From: Acidobacteriota bacterium
Lineage (GTDB): Bacteria > Acidobacteriota > Terriglobia > Bryobacterales > Bryobacteraceae
Direction: 5' to 3'
NCBI GenBank assembly: GCA_029776225.1
Contig: JAKOTR010000054.1
Location: forward strand, 241,222-305,221
DNA: 64,000 nt
Within the stretch, counting starts at the first letter, position 1. Every line of letters starts with the position of its first letter. The translations under genes and the position numbers were made by a program. Under the pieces are notes generated by a model. It was given only the letters and a program-made list of their open reading frames with translations. It was not told where the DNA came from and did no database searches. Of this stretch, positions 16,504-24,178 are shown in pieces.

Positions 16504-18827
16504 TTTCCTGTCTTCAACCCTGCGTATTTTGCTATGAGCTTTTTCAAACCGTAACCTGGAAAGCTTACCGTCAGTTTCGCATCTTCGCCATCCCCTTCGC
16601 GGCGCACCACCGTTCCGCGGCCATAGACCGGATGCTGGATGACGGACCCGGTGGTCAGCTTGCCGCTGCTGCGCGCGGCCGGCTTGGGTGGCGCGGGAGG
16701 CGGAACAACTACCGGTTTTGCCTGTGGGGGAGGCGGCGGAGCAACTTCCCTGCCCCGCCCGCGCGAGGCGAAGAACTCCGCGATGTTGTCCAGCGAATTG
16801 TATGTTTTGCCCGTGTACGTCGTGCGGCGCACGCTCTCGCGCACCAGAAACTGCTCGGCGGCCAGGTTCACTTCCGCGGGCTCGTTCCGGCCGAGCGCTT
16901 CGGTGAGCTCAGCAGGCACTTCACTCAGGAACCGGGAGGGGATGCACGGCTCCGAGTGCCCGCCGCCGAACCGCCGCCGGTAGCGCGCCCAAGTGAGGAA
17001 GAGGCGCTTCTGCGCCCGCGTCATGCCGACGTAGCACAGGCGCCGCTCCTCCTCCATGCCGGATTCGGATTCGAGAGACCGGATGTGCGGGAACAGGCCC
17101 TCCTCAAGCCCCGCGATGAACACGATCGGAAATTCCAGCCCCTTCGCGTTGTGGATCGTGAGCAGCGAGATCTGCGCCTGCTCGTCCACGGAATCCGCGT
17201 CGGCTACCAGCGCCGCATGGTCCAGGAACTCCGCGATTCCCTCGCCGCGCTCGGCCGCTTCGGCGGCCGCGTTGGCCAGTTCTTCCAGGTTCTCGACGCG
17301 GCTTTCCGCATCCGGCGAGTCGTCGCGCTTGAGCGTGGCCAGATATCCCGTCCGGTCGAGCACTGCCCGGATCACGGCGTCCACCGGCTCAACGGCCGCA
17401 ATCTCCCGCAGTTCCTCGATCAATTTGCGAAACGCCTCCAGCGCCGCTTCCGCACGCGTCGGGAAGCGCTTCTCTTCCAGCATCCGGACGATGGCCTGCC
17501 ACAGGTCCAGGTCGTGCTCGAGCGCGTAGCGCTCCACCTGCTCGACAGTGGATTTCCCGATGCCGCGCGCCGGGGTGTTGATGATGCGCAGCAGGCTGAT
17601 GGAATCCTGGGGCGAGACGATCACCTTCAGGTACGCCAGCACGTCCTTGATCTCCGCCCGCTGGTAGAAGCTGAACCCGCCGACCACCTTGTACGGCCGC
17701 CCGTACCGCCGCAGCGCCTCTTCGATCTGCCGCGACTGGAAGTTGGTGCGGTAAAGGACGGCAACGCGATCGCTGGGATCGTCGGAGATGAGCCGGTCGA
17801 TGGTGTCGGCGATGAACAGCGCCTCGTTCTCGCCGTCGAGCGCCTGGTATATGCCCACCTTCTGGCCGGCCGGGCCCGCCGTCCAGAGGGTCTTGCCCTT
17901 CCGCTCCTTGTTGTTCGCCACCACGGCCCCGGCGGCGGCCAAAATGGTTTTCGTCGAGCGGTAGTTTTGCTCCAGACGGATCGTCACCGCGTCCGGGTAG
18001 TCGCGCTCGAAATCGAGAATATTGCGGATATCGGCGCCGCGCCAGCTATAAATCGACTGGTCTTCGTCGCCCACCACGCACACGTTCTGATGGGTCTGGG
18101 TGAGCAGGCGCATGAGTTCGTACTGGCTGCGGTTGGTGTCCTGGTATTCGTCGATGAGCAGGTGCGAGATGCGCTCGTTGTAGGCGCGCCGGGTGTCCTC
18201 GTCGAACTGGAGCAGGCGCACGGTTTCCAGCAGCAGATCGTCGAAATCGAGCGCATTGGCCTGGCGCAGCCGGCCCTCATACTCCTCGAAAACCACCCCG
18301 AGCTGCCTGCTTTTGGGGTCTTTGGCCGACTTGAGGAAGTCGTCGGGGGTCTGCTTGTGGTTCTTGGCGTAGCTGATCCGGGAGAGCGCGGCCCGGTACT
18401 GCATGAAGTGCTTTTCGTCCAGCCCGAGATGGCGGTAAACCGCTTTGATGACCGCAAGCTGGTCGTCCTCGTCGTAGATGGTGAAGTCGCGGGTGAAACC
18501 GGGACGGACGTCGGCCAGGCGCGCTCCGTCGCGGCGTAGCAGCCGCACACAGAACGAGTGGAAGGTGGAAACCACCAGCCCTCGGAGGGAGTAGGAGCCG
18601 CCCAGCAGCTTTTCCACCCGCTCCCGCATCTCGTCCGCCGCCTTGTTGGTGAACGTCACGGCGACGATGTTCCATGGCGGAACCCCGTGGGCGTGGATCA
18701 GGTAGGCAATCCTGTGCGTGATGACGCGAGTCTTCCCGCTGCCCGCCCCGGCGAGGATCAGGAGCGGACCGCCGACGTGCGTCACAGCTTCACGCTGTTG
18801 AGAATTCAATCCCTCGAGGAAATCCAT
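16500..18827 (-). CDS. pcrA: ATP-dependent DNA helicase PcrA/UvrD
   Basis: Superfamily 1A 3'-5' helicase (775 aa) for nucleotide excision repair, mismatch repair and clearing RecA or stalled polymerases. Motif I is LAGAGSGKTRVITHRIAYL near residue 27-45, motif II is LLIDEYQDTN, motif III is EDQSIYSWRGADI, and motifs V-VI read TIHNAKGLEFP and YVGMTRAQKRL. The C-terminus (about 700-775) ends with a Pro-rich linker and the Tudor-like domain GSVIQHPVYGRGTVVRREG typical of PcrA. The coding region is followed with an ATGA overlap by a small basic gene. Confidence 0.95.
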   Translation of the reverse strand: MDFLEGLNSQQREAVTHVGGPLLILAGAGSGKTRVITHRIAYLIHAHGVPPWNIVAVTFTNKAADEMRERVEKLLGGSYSLRGLVVSTFHSFCVRLLRRDGARLADVRPGFTRDFTIYDEDDQLAVIKAVYRHLGLDEKHFMQYRAALSRISYAKNHKQTPDDFLKSAKDPKSRQLGVVFEEYEGRLRQANALDFDDLLLETVRLLQFDEDTRRAYNERISHLLIDEYQDTNRSQYELMRLLTQTHQNVCVVGDEDQSIYSWRGADIRNILDFERDYPDAVTIRLEQNYRSTKTILAAAGAVVANNKERKGKTLWTAGPAGQKVGIYQALDGENEALFIADTIDRLISDDPSDRVAVLYRTNFQSRQIEEALRRYGRPYKVVGGFSFYQRAEIKDVLAYLKVIVSPQDSISLLRIINTPARGIGKSTVEQVERYALEHDLDLWQAIVRMLEEKRFPTRAEAALEAFRKLIEELREIAAVEPVDAVIRAVLDRTGYLATLKRDDSPDAESRVENLEELANAAAEAAERGEGIAEFLDHAALVADADSVDEQAQISLLTIHNAKGLEFPIVFIAGLEEGLFPHIRSLESESGMEEERRLCYVGMTRAQKRLFLTWARYRRRFGGGHSEPCIPSRFLSEVPAELTEALGRNEPAEVNLAAEQFLVRESVRRTTYTGKTYNSLDNIAEFFASRGRGREVAPPPPPQAKPVVVPPPAPPKPAARSSGKLTTGSVIQHPVYGRGTVVRREGDGEDAKLTVSFPGYGLKKLIAKYAGLKTGK

Positions 18828-19101
18828 GCTTGTGGATAAGATGGCGATCAGGCAGGAATACCTACTCTACCCACCCTGACGATTCTAGCAAATAGCCCTT
18901 CGCCGGGTTGAATCGGCGTGGTTTTTGAGTCACCTCCGGCGCGCGGCTTTTCACCTCTCCCCCGTCCGTGTTGCAAAAGGCCACAGTTTTGCGCCAGCTT
19001 GCCTTTGCTTTTCTCCAAAAGGCCTTGTAACCTAACAGTTTGCCGGTGCGCCATTCTCTTGTGGGGACGCGAGGCCCCTGGGATGCCGGCTTACGGACGG
19101 C

Positions 19102-19689
19102 ATGTTGCTGGATTTCGAGCTGATCAAACGCGCTCGCGATGGGGACGATGCTGCGTTCAACCAGGTCGTGCAGACCTATCGCAAGCGCATTCTCGGCACC
19201 ATTGCGAGGTTGATCGGCCGGCCGGAAGATGTCGAGGATGTGGGACAGGAAGTCTTCGTCAGGCTGTATTTTTCCCTGGATCAGCTCCGCACCCCGGAAA
19301 TGTTCGAACCATGGCTGTATCGGCTGACCGTCAACGCGGCCTACGACTATCTGAGACGGCAGCGCCGCCGCAGCGAGTCCCGGATGGCCGATCTTTCCGA
19401 GCAGCAGGTGATGCTGGCGGACGCCGCGGCAGGCACCAAGCGGGAGAACGAAAAACAACGGCGCAAGCGCATTTGCGAACTGGTCGATTCGCTTTTGAGC
19501 TCGGTTTCCGAGCAGGATCGCATTCTCCTTACAATGAAAGAAATCGAAGGTCTCTCGCTGAAAGAGCTTGAAAAAGTGTATGGTGTGAATGAGAATGCTT
19601 TGAAGGTCCGATTATTCCGGGCCCGGCAACGCGTGGCAAAAGCATACGAGGCGTTGGAGAGCACGTCTTCCCGCGCCAAGGGCGCATAG
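19102..19689 (+). CDS. ECF-family RNA polymerase sigma factor
   Basis: 195-residue extracytoplasmic-function sigma-70 factor. Region 2 spans about residues 10-85 (DEAFNQVVQTYRKRILG-like core, RPEDVEDVGQEVFVRLY, RLTVNAAYDYLRRQRRR). A charged linker follows, then region 4 (LLSSVSEQDRILLTMKEIEGLSLKELEKVYGVNENALKVRLFRARQRV) with its helix-turn-helix. The gene heads a three-gene unit with a membrane-anchored protein and a CpxP-like protein, which would fit control of envelope stress. No conserved anti-sigma zinc motif was found in the next gene. Confidence 0.9.
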   Translation: MLLDFELIKRARDGDDAAFNQVVQTYRKRILGTIARLIGRPEDVEDVGQEVFVRLYFSLDQLRTPEMFEPWLYRLTVNAAYDYLRRQRRRSESRMADLSEQQVMLADAAAGTKRENEKQRRKRICELVDSLLSSVSEQDRILLTMKEIEGLSLKELEKVYGVNENALKVRLFRARQRVAKAYEALESTSSRAKGA

Positions 19690-19706
19690 GATAGGAGGGG
19701 GGACAC

Positions 19707-20045
19707 ATGTTGGAGCAGCCGAATTCCCAGGAACCAGGCTCCGATCGCCTGTCCGAACTGTTCGCCGCTTACAGGGCAGCTCTGCCCGACCCGGAACCTT
19801 CCCCGGCGTTCACTCCCGGCCTGTGGGAGAAAATTGAAGCACGCCGCTCGTTCGCATACAGCCTGAGGCGCCTTGCCAGGGGCCTGATCACCGCCGCCGC
19901 CGCTGTGTGCCTGCTGATGGGACTTTATTTATCCAGGCCGGAACCTCCCTACTACACGTATCTGGAAGTGCTGGCCGCAGAGCAACCCCCCGAGGGCTTG
20001 GCTGACGCCGAGATCGTACTCGCGGTACACGACAGAAATCCATGA
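19707..20045 (+). CDS. Single-pass membrane protein, candidate anti-sigma factor
   Basis: 112-residue protein with a cytoplasmic acidic/Pro-rich N-terminus, one membrane helix (about residues 58-76, LARGLITAAAAVCLLMGLYL) and a short outer tail. It starts 17 bp after the ECF sigma gene behind a very strong AGGAGGGGGG ribosome site. Position and topology are those of an anti-sigma factor holding the sigma at the membrane. It lacks the HxxxCxxC zinc motif of classical ZAS proteins, so the role is inferred from context. Confidence 0.6.
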   Translation: MLEQPNSQEPGSDRLSELFAAYRAALPDPEPSPAFTPGLWEKIEARRSFAYSLRRLARGLITAAAAVCLLMGLYLSRPEPPYYTYLEVLAAEQPPEGLADAEIVLAVHDRNP

Positions 20046-20449
20046 GGCGCTCTACATACACCGTTGCTTTGTATCTCTGCCTGGTCTTCCTGAGCGGGAT
20101 CCTGGTCGGAGGATTCGGCATGAAGCTCTATAGCGCCCGCGCCGCCAGCGCCCAGACCAATCCATGCAGCCCGGAAGGCATGCGGCAACGCTACATCCAG
20201 GACATGCGCACGCGCCTGCACCTCACCGACGAGCAGGTGAAATTGTTCGAGGATATTCTGGAAGCCACCGGCGAGCGCTTCCGTGCCCTCCGCGAGAAGT
20301 ACAGGCCCGAGGTGAAGATCATACAGGAAGAGCAGATCGAGAGGATCCGCAGCATCCTGGACGAATCCCAGCGGGCCGAATACGAAAAGCTAAGGGCGGA
20401 AAGAGAAAAGCGCCGGCCGCCTGAGAACCCCAGACGTCCCGGCTGCTAA
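20042..20449 (+). CDS. Periplasmic CpxP/Spy-like stress protein (heavy-metal-resistance-like)
   Basis: 135 residues with an N-terminal hydrophobic signal anchor (about 8-28) and a helical domain containing RLHLTDEQVKLFEDIL and later ESQRAEYEKLR. The two LTxxQ-like repeats mark the CpxP/Spy/ZraP fold that chaperones proteins or senses metals in the periplasm. The start overlaps the previous stop by 4 bp (ATGA), so it is coupled to the membrane protein gene. A Cys at the extreme C-terminus (RRPGC) is unusual. It likely reports envelope state to the sigma/anti-sigma pair. Confidence 0.7.
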   Translation: MRRSTYTVALYLCLVFLSGILVGGFGMKLYSARAASAQTNPCSPEGMRQRYIQDMRTRLHLTDEQVKLFEDILEATGERFRALREKYRPEVKIIQEEQIERIRSILDESQRAEYEKLRAEREKRRPPENPRRPGC

Positions 20450-20489
20450 CTGTTAACGCGAAACGGGCGCCGGACGGCGCGAGAGCGAA

Positions 20490-20735
20490 TCAGGACTTGG
20501 AAGACCTCTTGGCAGCCGCCTTCTTCATGTCCTCCGTCTTCTGAATCCTTCTCTGGAAGCGGTCGATGCGACCCGCAGTGTCGACCAGCTTCTGCTTGCC
20601 CGTGAAGAACGGGTGGCAGCTCGAGCAGATTTCCACGCGGATATCGCCCTTGTGAGTCGAACGGGTCCGGAAGGTGTTTCCGCACGCGCAGATTACGTTG
20701 ACTTCGTTGTAAGCGGGGTGAATCCCTGCTTTCAT
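20490..20735 (-). CDS. rpmE: 50S ribosomal protein L31 (zinc-binding form)
   Basis: 81-residue bL31 placed at the central protuberance of the large subunit, bridging to the small subunit. Cysteines at 16, 18, 37 and 40 form the CxC...CxxC zinc site, marking the C+ paralogue rather than the zinc-free one made under zinc starvation. The [23 protein letters not shown] segment is diagnostic. A tail of about 15 Lys/Ser-rich residues follows the core. The start has an AAAGGAA ribosome site 11 nt upstream, and a TATACT element (20785-20790) could serve as its own -10 box. Confidence 0.95.
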   Translation of the reverse strand: MKAGIHPAYNEVNVICACGNTFRTRSTHKGDIRVEICSSCHPFFTGKQKLVDTAGRIDRFQRRIQKTEDMKKAAAKRSSKS

Positions 20736-20791
20736 GGACGCAAAATTCCTTTCCGAGGATCGGGGTAAAACGGGCTAAAGCAACAGTATAA

Positions 20792-20836
20792 CAAAATGAA
20801 AACCCCCGCCTCACTCCCGTCGTAGTGTGGCGGGGG
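20792..20836 (-). terminator. Rho-independent terminator of the small RNA unit upstream of rpmE
   Basis: On the minus strand an 8-bp perfect GC stem (CCCCCGCC at 20836-20829 with GGCGGGGG at 20810-20803) is followed directly by TTTTCATTTT. This is a textbook intrinsic terminator. It separates the promoter/ORF/RNA unit (from about 21024) from the rpmE gene beginning at 20735. The TATACT just past it would restart transcription for rpmE. Confidence 0.75.
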
Positions 20837-21024
20837 CGTCGGTAGCCAATAGGTGAGCCTGTGGCTCACAGAACCAATGTGAGGCGGCCGGTCCACATGA
20901 ACTTTGGCCTCGCCACTGATTCGGGGCCGACAACGTTAGAACGGTCGACTTTAACAGTCGGCCACCTCACAAGGTTTACTACTGCCAGATGACATTTTTC
21001 TGGACCACCTCCTTTCTCAGTGAT
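20796..21024 (-). ncRNA. Predicted structured RNA with a 14-codon ORF, upstream of rpmE
   Basis: The transcript expected from the promoter at 21031-21059 is about 230 nt and ends at the terminator at 20792-20836. It begins with an exceptional ribosome site and a tiny ORF. A long-range 13-bp stem with one G-U pair joins 20971-20959 to 20890-20878. An alternative 7-bp stem (GGCCGAC with GTCGGCC) would compete for its inner part. A perfect 7-bp hairpin with a 3-nt loop sits at 20853-20869. The bases of the 5' stem arm are also codons of the ORF, so translation and folding exclude each other. No Rfam family was recognised; an RNA regulator, a leader of rpmE or a peptide gene are all possible. Confidence 0.6.
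20951..20995 (-). CDS. 14-residue peptide ORF with an extended ribosome site
   Basis: ATG at 20995 opens an ORF encoding MSSGSSKPCEVADC, ending in TAA. The upstream sequence AGAAAGGAGGTGGTCCA (21018-21002) can pair along all 17 bases, with one G-U pair, to the usual bacterial 16S 3' tail. The ATG lies in the loop of a potential CCAGA/TCTGG hairpin. Two cysteines lie in the C-terminal half. The initiation signal is stronger than that of any other gene in the window, which argues that translation matters here, for the peptide or for RNA folding. Confidence 0.5.
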   Translation of the reverse strand: MSSGSSKPCEVADC

Positions 21025-21030
21025 GCTTTC

Positions 21031-21059
21031 ATCGTAGATAGGGCCCGGTAGTTTGTCAA
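21031..21059 (-). promoter_or_regulatory. Near-consensus sigma-70 promoter of the small RNA unit
   Basis: On the minus strand TTGACA (21059-21054), a 17-bp spacer and TACGAT (21036-21031) give the best sigma-70 match in the window: a perfect -35, optimal spacing and a -10 with the key T, A and T. Transcription would start near 21024, about 30 nt before the small ORF. Confidence 0.7.
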
Positions 21060-21130
21060 TTCCGAAGTGGCGCCAACCCCATTAAGCCTCCCTGAAGTCA
21101 CGTTTGTATTGAGAATGCATCTTCTTAGCT

Positions 21131-22450
21131 GTGCGAAGCAGGCCGATTTTCGGATACGGGACTCTCCGGCGCGCCGCCGCGATCCTGACGCTGGCAGGCG
21201 GCTGCGTTTCTCCCGCGTCCGGACAATCGCCGGAACCTGCGGCGCCAGCCGTCGCTACTGCCCGCCGGATCATCGATGTGGACTCCGCGCGGAGGGCGAA
21301 ACAGGCAAAGCAGGAAGGGATCGAGCCCGTTCTGCTGTATCCGCTTCGTGCGGTTGGAAACGGGCTGGAGCGCGGCCTGATCCGAGTGGAAAACGAACAC
21401 CTGCGAGAGCGGCTGGAGGATTGGATTGCCCGGCTGTCGGCGCACGGCATCGAACCGGGCCTCGGCGGCTTGGGCGAGGGGGCCGGCCTCGGGCTGGGCG
21501 CGCGGCTTTCCCGAAAACACGTGCTGGGCAGCCGAAGCATCGAAGCCGGCCTAACGATCCGCACGTCGTCAAAGCTTTACCAGCACTTTGGTCTGGACTT
21601 CGAGGCGCCCATCGCGGGCCCTCTATTCTTCCGCGCCGAAACCTTGTATCGAAACCGCCCGCAGGAAGATTTCTTCGGGATCGGGATCGCGGTGCCGGAG
21701 TCCGGCCGCGCCGACTACAAGCTCCAGGACCGCACCGTGTCGGCGAGTTTGGGCAGCCGCATCGGCCGGGGCGCGGAAGCGGGCTTGAGGTTCGGCTACA
21801 CCAGCGCCCGCGTTTTCGATGGTGCGAACGGACAAGTGAGGTCATTCGGCCATGTCTACGGTTCCGCTGATCTACCCGGTTCCCGCGGTGGCGAGCATCT
21901 TTTCTACGGCGCCTGGCTGAGTGCCGACCGGCGCGATTCGAACTGGGACCCGAAACGCGGCGCGCTGCTGCGCCTTTCGGCAACCTCATTCGACAGCGTC
22001 AACCACCAGGACACCGGCTGGCTGAACTACCGTTTCGAAGTCCAGGCATACCGGCCTCTGAGCACTGCCGGCCACGTCCTGGCGGTGCGGGTTCTGGGCG
22101 ATTTCAACAGCAGAAAAGGCGGCAGCGGCATTCCCTTTTTCAAACTTGCCCGAATCGGCGGCCATCACTCCCTGCGCGGATACCGGGTCAACCGTTTCGC
22201 TGATGCCAATGCCGTTGCCGCCAGCCTGGAATACAGATACCCCATCTGGCCCCGCTTTATGGATGCCATGCCGTTTTTCGATATCGGAGAAGTAGCGCCC
22301 ACGCCCGGCGAGTTGAGCTGGTCCGGACTGCGCGCGAGCTGGGGCGTCGGCTTCAAAGTGAAGACGCTCCAGAGCGCCCTGCTGCGCTTTGACGTGGCGC
22401 TGGGACCCGAAGGCGCCAGGCTGCACCTGAAGTTTGCACCGGAGTTCTGA
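21131..22450 (+). CDS. BamA/TamA-family outer-membrane beta-barrel (surface antigen D15-like)
   Basis: 439 residues with an N-terminal signal (LTLAGGCVSPASGQ) and a C-terminal barrel with alternating hydrophobic strands ending in the aromatic F. The LRGYRVNRF segment near residue 355 corresponds to the VRGY/F loop-6 motif of Omp85 barrels. POTRA domains are not evident in the short N-terminal region, so it resembles the small D15-only branch, which may assemble or export a partner. It starts with GTG. The next gene follows after 15 bp and encodes a secreted kinase-fold-like protein, so they likely work together at the cell surface. Confidence 0.75.
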   Translation: MRSRPIFGYGTLRRAAAILTLAGGCVSPASGQSPEPAAPAVATARRIIDVDSARRAKQAKQEGIEPVLLYPLRAVGNGLERGLIRVENEHLRERLEDWIARLSAHGIEPGLGGLGEGAGLGLGARLSRKHVLGSRSIEAGLTIRTSSKLYQHFGLDFEAPIAGPLFFRAETLYRNRPQEDFFGIGIAVPESGRADYKLQDRTVSASLGSRIGRGAEAGLRFGYTSARVFDGANGQVRSFGHVYGSADLPGSRGGEHLFYGAWLSADRRDSNWDPKRGALLRLSATSFDSVNHQDTGWLNYRFEVQAYRPLSTAGHVLAVRVLGDFNSRKGGSGIPFFKLARIGGHHSLRGYRVNRFADANAVAASLEYRYPIWPRFMDAMPFFDIGEVAPTPGELSWSGLRASWGVGFKVKTLQSALLRFDVALGPEGARLHLKFAPEF

Positions 22451-22465
22451 GGTGGAGGAATGAGA

Positions 22466-24178
22466 ATGCCGGCACGAATGAATGCGCTGATGACGGCCAT
22501 TTTAGCGGCGCTCTTCGCCTTCGAGCTGCACGCGGGCGCGCGGCCCGCTTACTGCACCGGCGAGCCGGTCACCGTCGATTTCGACATGGAATCGATTCCC
22601 GAGCCGCGCGAAACCGTCCAGTCGTTCTACTACGACTTCCTGGACGCAACCTTCTTCCAGCAGGCGAAGCAGGCGTTCGACCTGCCCCGGCATTTTCGCC
22701 GGCTGGCCGGCAGGCCGAAAGAAGCTCTGAACGTGAACTGCATGGACGAGGTTCCCGACTCCAGTTGGTTCACCAACCGGAACGGCAAGCGGCGAATGAC
22801 GCCGGAGGAAGTCGAGCGCGGTCCCAACCGCGGCGAAGGCCCGGCAGGCGAAATCTGGACCGTCATTCGGGCAAAAACCGAAGGCATCACTCCCGGGTTT
22901 CTGATTCGTGACGAGGAGGGCCAGGTCTATCAGTTCAAGTTCGACCCGCCGGAGTACCCCGAGATGGCGACGGCAGCGGAAGTGATCGCCTCACGGCTGT
23001 ACTACGCCGCCGGCTACAACGTCAAGGAGAACTACATCGTTCATTTCACCCGGCGCCAGCTCAAGGTGGATCCCGGCGCAAAGAGGAAGGACCACCTGGG
23101 CCGCACGCACCGCATGACCGAAGACGATCTGGATGCCATCCTCGCCCGCGTGGCGCGCCGGCGGAATGGCTCGTACCGGGCAGTCGCAGGCAAGTACCTC
23201 GACGGAGTGCCCAAAGGGCCGTTCTCCTTTTACGGGATGCGGGCCGACGACCCCAACGACCTTATCCCGCATGAGCACCGCCGCGATTTGCGCGGGCTCC
23301 GGCTGATCGCCGCCTGGCTGAACGATAACGATATTCGCGAAGGCAACACACTGGACATGTACGTCGAAGAAGACGGGCGCAGATTTCTCAAGCACTACCT
23401 GATCGACACAGGTTCAGCGCTGGGCAGCGACACGACGCACCCAAACATCGACCGCATTGGAAACGAATATCAGTTCGACGCCGGCGAGATCGGCAAGGCG
23501 TTTTTCTCACTCGGCTTGTACCGCCGTCCCTGGCAAGGCGGAAGTCAAAAGGTCCTCCACCCGTCAGTGGGCCACATCGATGTGGAGAACTTCGATCCCG
23601 GCCGCTGGAAGCCCAACTATCCTATCGTCGCGTTCGAGAACATGACGGACGCCGATGCCGTCTGGGCGACGCGGATCATTCTCTCCTTCACGGACGAGCA
23701 GATACGGGCGGCGGTGAAGAGCGGCCGGTTCAGCGATCCGGAGGCGGAAGAAACGCTCACGGCGATTCTTATCGAACGGCGGGACAGGATCGGCCGCTAC
23801 TGGTTGAAACGCGTCAACCCGCTCGCGAATTTTGCCGTCGCCGGAAGCAACGAACTTCGTTTTGAAAACCTCGAGGTGAAGTACGGCTTCGCCGAACCGG
23901 ACCAGTTCGTCTACCGGTACACGATTCGGAGCGCGGGCGACGGCGCGATACTCGATCGCGGTGAGCTGCGCCGCGAGAGCATCCCGCTAGCTGCCGCGAG
24001 AGCTCCGGGCGTGTACGAGATCGAGATCGAGACCGCCGGCAACGGCAAGCCGCGGCCGCGGCTCCGGGTCTACGTAAGAACGTCGGACGAAAAGGGGCCC
24101 AAGCTCGCCGGCATAATCCGGACAACCCGGAAACATCACTCTACCTGGATGGGGAATCAATGGAAACACTCAAGCTGA
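22466..24178 (+). CDS. Secreted protein of unknown function, possible kinase-like fold
   Basis: A 570-residue protein with a signal peptide (MNALMTAILAALFAFELHAGA). It resembles no family I can name with certainty. A central block (VIRAKTEGITPGFLIRDE, VYQFKFDPP, then LRLIAAWLNDNDIREGN and LKHYLIDTGSALGS) has the order of a nucleotide-holding lobe, a catalytic Asn/Asp loop and a metal Asp seen in HipA/Fam20/CotH-type kinases. This is inference from motif spacing. The start at 22466 has GGAGG 7 nt upstream, whereas an ATG 6 nt earlier has none. Its 3' end overlaps the next gene by 19 bp, and a barrel protein gene precedes it. Confidence 0.6.
   Translation: MPARMNALMTAILAALFAFELHAGARPAYCTGEPVTVDFDMESIPEPRETVQSFYYDFLDATFFQQAKQAFDLPRHFRRLAGRPKEALNVNCMDEVPDSSWFTNRNGKRRMTPEEVERGPNRGEGPAGEIWTVIRAKTEGITPGFLIRDEEGQVYQFKFDPPEYPEMATAAEVIASRLYYAAGYNVKENYIVHFTRRQLKVDPGAKRKDHLGRTHRMTEDDLDAILARVARRRNGSYRAVAGKYLDGVPKGPFSFYGMRADDPNDLIPHEHRRDLRGLRLIAAWLNDNDIREGNTLDMYVEEDGRRFLKHYLIDTGSALGSDTTHPNIDRIGNEYQFDAGEIGKAFFSLGLYRRPWQGGSQKVLHPSVGHIDVENFDPGRWKPNYPIVAFENMTDADAVWATRIILSFTDEQIRAAVKSGRFSDPEAEETLTAILIERRDRIGRYWLKRVNPLANFAVAGSNELRFENLEVKYGFAEPDQFVYRYTIRSAGDGAILDRGELRRESIPLAAARAPGVYEIEIETAGNGKPRPRLRVYVRTSDEKGPKLAGIIRTTRKHHSTWMGNQWKHSS

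Noticed and set aside
16632..18539. A 635-codon frame antisense to pcrA
   Set aside because: Long antisense frames are usual in this GC-rich DNA. The product is Arg/Val/Glu-rich without motifs, whereas the minus strand encodes a full helicase.
18840..19101. tRNA or other RNA in the gap before the ECF sigma gene
   Set aside because: No cloverleaf arms, terminator or conserved pattern was found. It appears to be promoter DNA of the sigma operon only.
21002..21018. Fragment of a 16S rRNA 3' end (plus-strand reading TGGACCACCTCCTTTCT)
   Set aside because: No rRNA sequence continues upstream. The match is explained by an extended ribosome site on the minus strand.
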